A stretch of 64,000 bases of DNA from an uncultured Pseudodesulfovibrio sp. (GTDB lineage: Bacteria; Desulfobacterota; Desulfovibrionia; Desulfovibrionales; Desulfovibrionaceae): NCBI RefSeq assembly GCF_963664965.1, contig NZ_OY761823.1:320001-384000 (forward strand), read 5' to 3'. Below the pieces are notes generated by a model. That model made no database searches, was not told where the DNA came from, and saw only the letters and a list, made by a program, of their open reading frames with translations. Positions 9,234 to 15,967 of this stretch are shown piece after piece (the stretch's first letter is position 1; the number at the start of each line of letters is the position of its first letter). A program made the position numbers and the translations under genes.

Positions 9234-10138
9234 TTTTTCCGGATCAGGCTCACTTTCATTTTGTTGGAAGCAGATAATGAGGCAGAAGCTTTATCCTCTG
9301 TTTGCGCTTCAGAGACTGGTTCCTGCTCAACTTCAACCTCTTCCTGCCCATCCGGGATCTGAAGCTCGGCATCCTGTGTCTTTTCTTCACTCAGTGTCCC
9401 CTCTCCTGCCCTCGAACCATTCGCCTCTCCAGAAACCGATTCAACCTGCTCCGCAGCAAGAACCTCCCTCTGTTCTGCCTCCGAAGGCACCCCAGCATCC
9501 TTCAGGAACTGGTCGTAAAAGACGTCCGCATCCTTCTCGTCGAACTTCGCCTCGGTCAGCACGTACTTGTTGATGAGGTCCGCAGCCCGGTCATCGTGCT
9601 GCTGGAATTCTTCATCCGTCTTCGCGCCAAGGGCATCCTTTGCAATGCGTTTCAAGCCACTGCCAAGCACGTTCCGGGACCGCTCGTTGAGCTTGTCCAT
9701 GGCAAACTGATGCCCCTGGCTAAGGAAGCCGTCCTTGATCTTGGGAAGTGATTCGGAAAGGGCAGTGTGTCGCTTGCCGCCCTTGGGCAGTTCGGAGAGG
9801 ATGCCGTGCTCGTAATCGTCGAACTGACTCTTGAGACTTGTCGCGTCTTTGGACGGACTCTTGCCGGTGACGCCTTTCTGCCAATCACCAAGCAGGCCGC
9901 CGAAGAAATCATGCGCCTCGTTTTCCTTTTCAATAACGTGATTCAGTCTGTCGAGATCATGGAATGCGTCGCGTTTTTGTTGCCGCTGTCGCGGTCGTTG
10001 CCGGTTCTGGCTGTACTTGCCGTTGATACCAATACCCATTTCCGAAGCGAATCTGCGTTGCGCCCCCGTGGCATTCCGGAGTGCTGTCTTCTGGTCCTCG
10101 GGATGCATGGTCATGAGGGATTTGCCGAATTTGAACAT
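9182..10138 (-). CDS. Phage-like internal virion (ejection/lysozyme-carrier) protein, probably frameshifted at its 3' end
   Basis: 318 residues, highly charged and mostly helical, with no signal peptide or membrane segment. The middle (DYEHGILSELPKGGKRHTA and LINKYVLTEAKFDEKDADVF) resembles helical repeat regions of podovirus-type internal virion proteins. Residues 220-285 are acidic and low-complexity, a linker type. The last ~25 residues (after SASLSASNK) look unnatural while the -1 frame continues sensibly into the lysozyme. The ATG at 10138 has TAAGGAG about 7 bp upstream. The leader before it is shared with the capsid gene. The family call is by composition and context, not a clear motif. 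Confidence 0.55.
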   Translation of the reverse strand: MFKFGKSLMTMHPEDQKTALRNATGAQRRFASEMGIGINGKYSQNRQRPRQRQQKRDAFHDLDRLNHVIEKENEAHDFFGGLLGDWQKGVTGKSPSKDATSLKSQFDDYEHGILSELPKGGKRHTALSESLPKIKDGFLSQGHQFAMDKLNERSRNVLGSGLKRIAKDALGAKTDEEFQQHDDRAADLINKYVLTEAKFDEKDADVFYDQFLKDAGVPSEAEQREVLAAEQVESVSGEANGSRAGEGTLSEEKTQDAELQIPDGQEEVEVEQEPVSEAQTEDKASASLSASNKMKVSLIRKKWDSIVSSRLSWLPVMK

Positions 10139-10171
10139 GTCGTTGCTCCTTACAGTAATTTTGATGCAAGG

Positions 10172-10242
10172 AGCATAACCCCGGTTTTTGGCTCAGGATG
10201 AGAACGGGCGAAAAAAGCATAACTTGGATACTTGACAGGGGT
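10172..10242 (-). promoter_or_regulatory. Leader copy A, shared with the capsid operon
   Basis: On the minus strand this ~70-bp block reads CCCCTGTCAAGTATCCAAG, TTATGCTTTTTTCGCCCGTT, then CATCC-GAGCC and ACCGGGGTTATGCT, 34 bp before the start of the virion gene. Nearly the same block lies at 13151-13243 before the capsid gene. Such conservation between two non-adjacent operons points to a common promoter, operator or RNA leader. No clear sigma-70 boxes with correct spacing were found within it. Confidence 0.65.
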
Positions 10243-10275
10243 TTATGAGAAAGTGCAAAAGAAATGTGAATACAA

Positions 10276-10307
10276 GAAGCCGCTTCCGATCTTCCGGAAG
10301 CGACTTC
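10276..10307 (-). terminator. Hairpin between the nuclease gene and the virion leader
   Basis: A 12-bp stem (GAAGCCGCTTCC with GGAAGCGACTTC, one mismatch) with an 8-nt loop. It lies downstream of the SNase gene on the minus strand. The following tract is only moderately T-rich, so termination is possible but not certain. Confidence 0.4.
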
Positions 10308-10369
10308 ACTTAACAACCTTATGACTTGCTAAAAAACTTTATTGCTCTCCCACACCTGTCGTCCCACCC

Positions 10370-10861
10370 CTAATGCCGCTTCCGCCACTGTGACGGGGTC
10401 TGCTTGAGGCCACCGTGAAGCCAGAAGCCGCGGCGTTTCAGGCGGGCATCTTTTTCTGCGCGCTTGAACCGGCTGTGATATTTCGTGTTGGGCTTGTACT
10501 TGACGGCAAGGGCGAGACCGGCGCGGACCATCTCTTCGTTCAACATGGTATCGCCGCAATAGACGTAGGCGAGCATGCGGCCGTAGCGGTCCTTTCGGGA
10601 CTTGTCGAATTCAAGCCGCACCTGTTTGCCGTAGCAGAACGTCAGGGCATGGGACTTGGCCTCGGTTCCGTATTCCTGCCCCCATTCCGGACAGTCAACG
10701 CCGATAAGACGCACCTCGCGGGAACGTCCCTGATATTCCACAAGGAGCGAGTCGCCATCAATAACAGTCAGGAAACGGGCGCTTTCGGCGTAGCCTGAAA
10801 CGGGAAGGATACACAGGACGAGCAGCAGGGTGGATATGAGAAATGCATTGCGAATTGACAT
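10370..10861 (-). CDS. Secreted thermonuclease-family (SNase-like) nuclease
   Basis: 163 residues. A signal peptide (residues 1-26, cleavage near GYAES) and an SNase fold: RFLTVIDGDSLLVEYQG, RLIGVDCPEWGQEYG carrying the catalytic Arg and an acidic residue, and KDRYGRMLAYV with the second Arg. Such calcium-dependent nucleases cut DNA and RNA outside the cytoplasm. It sits on the same strand as the phage genes but has its own sequence character, and it is separated from the virion gene by a hairpin. It may serve nutrient scavenging or be cargo; the sequence does not decide. Confidence 0.88.
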   Translation of the reverse strand: MSIRNAFLISTLLLVLCILPVSGYAESARFLTVIDGDSLLVEYQGRSREVRLIGVDCPEWGQEYGTEAKSHALTFCYGKQVRLEFDKSRKDRYGRMLAYVYCGDTMLNEEMVRAGLALAVKYKPNTKYHSRFKRAEKDARLKRRGFWLHGGLKQTPSQWRKRH

Positions 10862-10924
10862 GGGTACGTTTTATAGAATTTTCGGCGATGCATCCAGTCC
10901 GTACAAACGATTCAAGGAAAATAC

Positions 10925-11761
10925 ATGGAACTCACTTTTCTCGTGGATAACAACTCTCTGGTCGGCAACTACTTTCTCGCTGAACCCGGCCTGTCCATGC
11001 TCATAGAGGACGACGGCCTCCGCGTGCTGTTCGACGCGGGCTACACCGACGCCTTCCTGATCAATGCCCGACGCATGGGCATCGACATGCTCCATCTGGA
11101 CCGGATCGTGCTTTCTCACGGCCACTTCGACCACACATGGGGACTGGACGCCCTCATCCGCCACCACTTTGAATCCGTTTCCCAGAAAATGGACGTCACC
11201 CGTCCCGAACTGGTGGCGCATCCGCACGCCGTCACGAGCAAGAGCGGCAGAGAACGGGCCGAGACCGGCATGCTCATGTCCGAAGACAAACTCGCACGCC
11301 ACTACCCGCTGACCCTGACCCGCGAACCGGTCCAGCTCACCGAACGCCTTGTCGTACTCGGCGAGATCGAACGCGTGCTGGACTTTGACCAGCCCGCTCC
11401 CTTTGGTGACCGCCACGACCCGGAAGGAAGCATCAAGGACCCGCTCGTGGATGATACGGCCATGGCCTACGTCAGCGATCAGGGACTTATCGTCATTGCG
11501 GGCTGTGCCCACAGCGGCATATGCAACACCGTGGAACAGGCTAAACGCGTCACCGGCGTGGACAACGTACACACCGTGCTCGGCGGTTTCCACCTGCAAG
11601 ACGCCAAGCCCGAACGCCTCGACCCGACCACCGACTATCTGGCCGCGCTCGAACTGGAATCGCTTTACTGCTGCCACTGCACCGACCTTGCCGCCAAGAT
11701 CGCGCTGGCCCGCAAATGCCCGGTCAAGGAAGTCGGGTCAGGCCTGAAGCTGTCGTTCTAG
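10925..11761 (+). CDS. MBL-fold metallo-hydrolase (dihydropteroate-type beta-lactamase-fold family)
   Basis: 278 residues. The metal-binding motif LSHGHFDHTWGL (HxHxDH) is near residue 65, with further His residues in VAHPHA, CAHSGICNT and LGGFHL, and a Cys/His-rich end (SLYCCHCTDLA). The layout matches the MBL subfamily annotated as 7,8-dihydropterin-6-methyl-4-(beta-D-ribofuranosyl)aminobenzene 5'-phosphate synthase-like proteins; true substrate unknown. The start has AAGGAAAA 5 bp upstream. This plus-strand gene sits between two minus-strand phage-gene groups, and its 5' end is 63 bp from the divergent nuclease gene. Confidence 0.85.
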   Translation: MELTFLVDNNSLVGNYFLAEPGLSMLIEDDGLRVLFDAGYTDAFLINARRMGIDMLHLDRIVLSHGHFDHTWGLDALIRHHFESVSQKMDVTRPELVAHPHAVTSKSGRERAETGMLMSEDKLARHYPLTLTREPVQLTERLVVLGEIERVLDFDQPAPFGDRHDPEGSIKDPLVDDTAMAYVSDQGLIVIAGCAHSGICNTVEQAKRVTGVDNVHTVLGGFHLQDAKPERLDPTTDYLAALELESLYCCHCTDLAAKIALARKCPVKEVGSGLKLSF

Positions 11762-11790
11762 CAAAACCGATTTTCTCCGCATCGACACAA

Positions 11791-11829
11791 AAAACGGGGA
11801 GTCCTCTTTTGAGAACTCCCCTTTTTTTG
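11791..11829. terminator. Rho-independent terminator, probably bidirectional
   Basis: GGGGAGT pairs with ACTCCCC around an inner CTC/GAG, flanked by an A-run on the left and TTTTTTT on the right. It lies between the convergent MBL gene and the phage head gene. Confidence 0.8.
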
Positions 11830-11858
11830 TACCTGATGTTTTTATCGACGGCGCTGTT

Positions 11859-12107
11859 TTAGCTTCCGTTGACCATTGTTACGGTGCCGGAATTGTTTTT
11901 TGCGACAAGCAGATCAACCGCGTCGGCCTTGGTCGCACCAGAGCAGGCGATCACGATGTCGCCGGTGTCGAGGTTGTACTCCTCGGCGGCCTTGTCGAAG
12001 TAGCCCGAAGCGATGACGGCGGAAACGTCGTCGGAAGTCCGGTAGATGAATAGCTGCTGGCCAGGGACGCCGCCCATGAGTCGCATGTCTTCACTTGCAT
12101 ATGCCAT
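11859..12107 (-). CDS. Small phage-like head protein (decoration/stabilisation type)
   Basis: 82 residues: [20 protein letters not shown], then [20 protein letters not shown] and [20 protein letters not shown]. Proteins of this type (N-terminal [15 protein letters not shown], central ASGYF, GDIV) regularly follow Phage_capsid_2-type capsid genes and are thought to be head accessory proteins. An AGGAGAA ribosome-binding site lies 7-13 bp before the ATG. It is 64 bp downstream of the capsid gene and clearly in its operon. The name is by association; the sequence motif itself has no assigned activity. Confidence 0.6.
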   Translation of the reverse strand: MAYASEDMRLMGGVPGQQLFIYRTSDDVSAVIASGYFDKAAEEYNLDTGDIVIACSGATKADAVDLLVAKNNSGTVTMVNGS

Positions 12108-12171
12108 AATATTTTCTCCTTATTGAAGACGGAGAGGGAACCTGCCCCTCTCCGATTGAGGTTGATTCGAA

Positions 12172-13002
12172 CTAGACGATGACCGCGTCGTCGTCGCACT
12201 TGATCTCGATGACGCCGTCCGGGTCGATGAGACACGCGCCTGCGGACAGCATGTGGTCCACGAGATGGGCGGCCTTTTCCGGCACCCAGTCCACGAACGC
12301 CTTGACGTCCTGACCTTCGGCCAGACCAAGCGCGTTGCGGTGGTAGATGTAGCAGGAGCGCGCCCCATCAACGAGGGGCAGGCCGGTGTGAAACATCCAT
12401 GTGATGCCGAGCCAGGTACGGGATTCCGTGCCCTGAAGCCAGGAGTATTCGGGACCGACATAGTCGCTGGATTTGAACTCCTGAATGTTCAGCAGCTCAT
12501 TCCACTGATGCGGACCGACCACGGCGAAACGATGGCCATCGTCTGCCACGTCATTGGCATTGAGCGTACCGAACGCCTTGAGAACCTTATCCTTGCTCAG
12601 GCCGCTGGCATCTTCGGCAATGACATTTTCAGCCGAACCGAGCTGATCGATAAGCAGCTCGTCGATCTTGCGGCCCAGCGCCCATGCGCCGGCATCGGTG
12701 GCCACCTGCTTCTCGTCGTGCTTCTCCTTGAGTTCGTCGAGTTTGTCCACGTACTCTGCGGCATACCAATCCGAGAGCGTGCAGGACACGCTGGAATGGT
12801 TGAGGTTCATGAGCGGGACATTGCCGTGGCGGGTCTTCTTGCCTGCGGTCCCCTTGCCGATTTTCTGAAACACGCACTTGGAACCTTCCACCCCGGTCTG
12901 GAGGCGGACGGTGTTACGCAACTTGGAGCCGCGCTGCTGATAGGTCTGCTTCACCTTGGAAGCGTATTCACTGACAAATGACTGATCGATGGTTGTGGAC
13001 AT
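12172..13002 (-). CDS. Phage major capsid protein (Phage_capsid_2-like)
   Basis: 276 residues opening with MSTTIDQSFVSEYASKVKQT and YQQRGSKLRNTVR, followed by KGTAGKKTRHGNVPLMN and YVDKLDELKEKHDEKQV. This order is characteristic of the capsid family often found in podovirus-like prophages of Proteobacteria. The protein should form the icosahedral head lattice. The frame is intact and full length with a strong AAAGGAG ribosome-binding site, so it does not look decayed, even though no terminase, portal or tail genes are in the window. It has a long 5' leader (~240 nt from the shared block). Confidence 0.8.
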   Translation of the reverse strand: MSTTIDQSFVSEYASKVKQTYQQRGSKLRNTVRLQTGVEGSKCVFQKIGKGTAGKKTRHGNVPLMNLNHSSVSCTLSDWYAAEYVDKLDELKEKHDEKQVATDAGAWALGRKIDELLIDQLGSAENVIAEDASGLSKDKVLKAFGTLNANDVADDGHRFAVVGPHQWNELLNIQEFKSSDYVGPEYSWLQGTESRTWLGITWMFHTGLPLVDGARSCYIYHRNALGLAEGQDVKAFVDWVPEKAAHLVDHMLSAGACLIDPDGVIEIKCDDDAVIV

Positions 13003-13088
13003 ATTTATTCTCCTTTGATTCTTTTTTGGGTGTCCACCCGTTGGCCGGGTGTCCGGACTGTTTCGTCACCGGGTATCCGCTTCATGCT

Positions 13089-13107
13089 GCCTGAAACCGT
13101 TTCAGGC
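13089..13107. other. Perfect palindrome in the capsid leader
   Basis: GCCTGAAAC-C-GTTTCAGGC is a 9-bp perfect inverted repeat with a 1-nt centre, between the shared leader block and the capsid start. It could be an operator or an RNA hairpin; no regulator is identified. Confidence 0.5.
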
Positions 13108-13150
13108 TCGCAGCGGGCCGACTTGGAAACCTCCGGGCCGGATGCGAAAC

Positions 13151-13243
13151 AGCATACCCCCGGTTTTCGGCCCGGGATGAAAACGGGCGAAAAGGACCCC
13201 AAAACGGGCGAAAAAAGCATAACTTGGACGCTTGACAGGGTTT
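13151..13243 (-). promoter_or_regulatory. Leader copy B, upstream of the capsid gene
   Basis: On the minus strand: ACCCTGTCAAGCGTCCAAG, TTATGCTTTTTTCGCCCGTT, then CATCCCGGGCC and ACCGGGGGTATGCT. It matches the block at 10172-10242 except for a few substitutions and an extra 21-bp stretch that repeats the TTTTCGCCCGTTTT segment in tandem. Conservation of such a non-coding block in front of two virion gene groups argues for common control. Confidence 0.65.
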
Positions 13244-13355
13244 TCAGGGACGCAATTTTCGACTTGTTTTCAAAGGAAATTCAAAAGGGAATTCAATAGA
13301 TGTTCTTCCTCTCAATCCTGAGGAAGGCAGAAAGAAAAGGCGGAAAAGACAAAAC

Positions 13356-13935
13356 CCAGTCGCTTTCGCTCCTTCCATGCCCTCCCGGCGGGGTTCTTTC
13401 TTTTTCCAAAGCAGAAAAGAAAGAACGAAAGAAACTGCTTTTGTACTTAACTTTACCGCCTAGTATCTTCGGAGCCAAGAATCTGATCAAACCGGGCCGC
13501 TCCCGAATCCAGTCGCCGGGGACGGCTCCGGGATTCGAAGAGCCGCGGCTTCCGTTTTGTCAGCTTCTAGGCTTCGAAGCTAAAGGCTAGTGCCGGTCTT
13601 CGTGTGGAAGTGAGAATAAAAGGCAAGCTATGGAGTAAAAGAAACTCTTTTGATTACGCACTTGCCTTTCAACAGCTTGACAGCCGAAGGCGAGGACGAG
13701 CCAATCAGACATCACCGGTCCTAAAAGCTGACCAAACAATGGCTGCGGCTTTTTCGAATCACGGAGCCGCTTCGGCGACTTGATTCGGGAGCAGCTTGTT
13801 TGGATCAGATTCTTGGGCCGGTGAGAGTCCGGCGGGTAAATCAAGGAAAAGCCGAGCTTTTTGGTACTTTTTGGGGCGGCCCAGCCAAAAAGTACCGCCG
13901 TCCGCGCAGGACATGGAGGGAGCGTGAGCGACTGG
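13356..13935. repeat. Large palindromic intergenic element, copy 1 (580 bp)
   Basis: Two inverted arms of about 216 bp (13356-13571 and 13720-13935) flank a 148-bp centre. Arm landmarks are CCAGTCGCT...CGCTCC at the outer end, a nested hairpin (GTTCTTTCTTTT with AAAAGAAAGAAC on the left; GGTACTTTTTGG with CCAAAAAGTACC on the right), AAGAATCTGATC, GATTCGAA, and GTCAGCTT at the inner end. No convincing gene lies inside. The left core (about 13471-13612) is nearly identical to 22741-22880 in the second copy. It resembles a MITE or other non-autonomous element, but no target-site duplication was identified. Confidence 0.8.
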
Positions 13936-13971
13936 ATTTCTGCCTTTTGCCTTTCCGCCTTTCATCGCCTT

Positions 13972-14007
13972 AAAAAAATGAACACCTCACGGAAGGGAGG
14001 TGTTCAT
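13972..14007 (-). terminator. Rho-independent terminator of the asparaginase gene
   Basis: A perfect 11-bp stem (ATGAACACCTC with GAGGTGTTCAT), followed on the minus strand by a run of seven T. Confidence 0.88.
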
Positions 14008-14070
14008 ATACAAATACATAAAAGAGAAAAAAGGAGACCTCGCCGCAAACGCGATATCCCCTCCCGTCAA

Positions 14071-15075
14071 CTACGCATCTTCAAACATATCTCGAATCTC
14101 TTCCAGATCACCGGTCAACCCAAGCGCGCACATCAGACGCACACGCGCCTTGGGACCGCCGAGCCGTCCGCACAGAATCACCCCGCGATCCTCAAGGTCC
14201 GCCCCGCCGCCGGGATAGCCGTACACAGGCCAGACACCGCCCTCGATGCACCTCGTAGCAAGGACCACAGGGATGCCCGATTCCATGCATTCCTCAAGAG
14301 CCGGAACAATACCGGGAGGCACATTGCCTGCCCCAAAGCCTTCAATCACAAGACCCTTGACTCCATGACTTTTCACATGATCGATAATTGACCGGTCCAT
14401 TCCCGTATATGACGTAATAAGCGCGACGTTCGGCTCAATGGAATCCGGGCTTATTTTCCGCCGCGGGGAGTTGGAAAGAGGACACCCGGCAAGGATGACG
14501 GACTCGCCCGCCACGTAACCGACGATACCCGCCTCACGGGATTCGAAGGCATCGACATTGAGGGAGTTGACCTTGACCGCTTCACGGGCCGCGAAGATGC
14601 GGTCGGTCATGAGTACACAGGCTCCGGTGCCGGGAGGGATGGGAAGCAGACAGGCACGAACCCCGTTGATGAGGTTGCGAATGCCGTCGTAACCGGACTC
14701 GGAATAATACCGCATGCTGCCGGTCAGAACCACGGGTTTGTCGGAGTTGATGACGATGTCGCACATGTAGGCGGACTCGGCCAACACGTCCGTGCCATGC
14801 AGCACAACCGCCCCCAGCACGGTGGATTCCTGCAAGGCGGCCTCCACCTCCTTGGCAAGCCGGAACATGTCACTGGGCGTCATGTGCGGACTCGGCTTGT
14901 CAGACCACGGAACAGGCCGCAAGGTGATGCCTTCCTCTTGCGGTGCAAGCTGGTTGAGGAGCTTCTCGAAGTTACCGCCCGGGGCAACGCCGTGCACACC
15001 CTCTGCCGGAGACATTCCAATGGTCCCACCAGTAAAGAATACAACTATTTCGCCAGTTTTAGACACGACATTCAC
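14071..15075 (-). CDS. ansA: L-asparaginase (asparaginase/glutaminase family)
   Basis: 334 residues. Catalyses L-asparagine to aspartate plus ammonia. The first threonine motif is FFTGGTIGMSPAEG near residue 14; the second catalytic block is VVLHGTDVLAESAYM (near residue 92), with VVLTGSMRYYSESGYDG following. A C-terminal domain (GLVIEGFGAGNVPP) completes the fold. No signal peptide, so it is cytoplasmic and type-I-like. It is a single gene with its own terminator on the 3' side and an upstream region of about 100 bp before the selenoprotein gene on the same strand. Confidence 0.9.
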   Translation of the reverse strand: MNVVSKTGEIVVFFTGGTIGMSPAEGVHGVAPGGNFEKLLNQLAPQEEGITLRPVPWSDKPSPHMTPSDMFRLAKEVEAALQESTVLGAVVLHGTDVLAESAYMCDIVINSDKPVVLTGSMRYYSESGYDGIRNLINGVRACLLPIPPGTGACVLMTDRIFAAREAVKVNSLNVDAFESREAGIVGYVAGESVILAGCPLSNSPRRKISPDSIEPNVALITSYTGMDRSIIDHVKSHGVKGLVIEGFGAGNVPPGIVPALEECMESGIPVVLATRCIEGGVWPVYGYPGGGADLEDRGVILCGRLGGPKARVRLMCALGLTGDLEEIRDMFEDA

Positions 15076-15180
15076 CTTGTTGCAGTTTGTTGCATATTGT
15101 TGAATTCAACCACTTCAATCATTGCTGTCAGCCTGTGGTCAACTGCGGTTAACGCATACGACTCCATTGCGAAACAGGAA

Positions 15181-15783
15181 TCACTTTTCCCTAAGAGACG
15201 CCAGCGCCTCACGGAACAGGTCTTCCGAAACCGCCCCGGTTATCGGCGAAAGTCCCTCAATAAAAAACGCGGGAATGGCAGTGACGCCGAGTCGCTTCGC
15301 CTCGACACTCCCCTGCTTCACCTTATCGGCAAAAACACCCTCATCGAGTGCCGCTTCCAACTCATCGGCATCAAGCCCGCACTGCTCTGCCGCAGCCAGA
15401 ACGACCTGTCTGTCGCCAAGATTCTGCCCTTCTCTGAAGTAACACTTGAACAATTCACTGTGCATCGCATGATACGCACGCTTGCTCCGCGCGAACTCCG
15501 CCGCCTCAAGGGCAAGCCGGGTGTTGGTGAGCATATCCAGATCACCGAATTCCAGCCCGTACGGTTCGCCTCGCTGACGACAAGTGGCAACGATCTGGTC
15601 CACGTCAAATCGCGAGAATCGATCAGTTACCGATTGCCCTTCCGTTGGAATCTCAGGATGAATTTCATGTGGAATCCAAATGTCTTCGATATCAAATTCC
15701 TTTGTGAGACTATCGACAATTCCCGTGCCGATATAGCAGAAAGGTCAGGCGAAATCGGAGAATATCCGTATCTGCACGCTCAT
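15181..15783 (-). CDS. DsbA/FrnE-family oxidoreductase, probable selenoprotein (UxxC active site encoded by TGA)
   Basis: Read from the ATG at 15783, the frame gives MSVQIRIFSDFA, TGA, then PFCYIGTG and continues without further stops for 200 codons. FrnE/DsbA homologues have CPFCYIG here, so TGA (15745-15747) stands exactly for the first active-site Cys: a U-P-F-C redox motif. A SECIS-like hairpin starts 8 nt after TGA. The rest is a normal thioredoxin fold with helical insert (RFSRFDVDQIVATC, RLGVTAIPAFFIEG with the cis-Pro TAIP motif). The start has CCGGAG 6-8 bp upstream. Without recoding, a caller would start at a GTG at 15603 and lose the active site. A pseudogene by TGC to TGA is the alternative. 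Confidence 0.85.
15710..15747 (-). promoter_or_regulatory. Bacterial SECIS-like hairpin next to the in-frame TGA
   Basis: After TGA come 8 nt, then CTAT, a 2-nt bulge, CGGCA, the loop CGGGAAT, then TGTCG and ATAG. The stem has 9 pairs including one G-U, and the apical loop begins 19 nt after TGA with a G at its second position. Bacterial SECIS elements have this spacing and an apical-loop G. Manual folding only. Confidence 0.7.
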
Positions 15784-15967
15784 GTCTTGCTCCGGTTTTC
15801 CAACAGTTGATATAAGGTTCTTCGACAGCGCGCATCATCATATCTCTCGCCCGAATTGTAAAGCGTTGACCGCCTCCCCCAGCAGGACCTGAGGCCGAAT
15901 AACACTCTGGCGAACGGGCATACTTTCATGTAGCGTACGTTCGTCGCACAGATCACCGAGGGGAATT

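Noticed and set aside
9255..9290. Programmed -1 frameshift joining virion protein and lysozyme
   Set aside because: The sequence lacks a classic X_XXY_YYZ slippery site and a clear downstream stimulator, so a mutational indel is preferred; not fully excluded.
12253..12981. Long open frame antisense to the capsid gene
   Set aside because: Shadow of the capsid coding strand without ribosome-binding site or homology-like motif.
13356..13935. CRISPR array or tRNA-linked integration site
   Set aside because: The repeats are two long inverted arms, not short regularly spaced direct repeats, and no tRNA is nearby.
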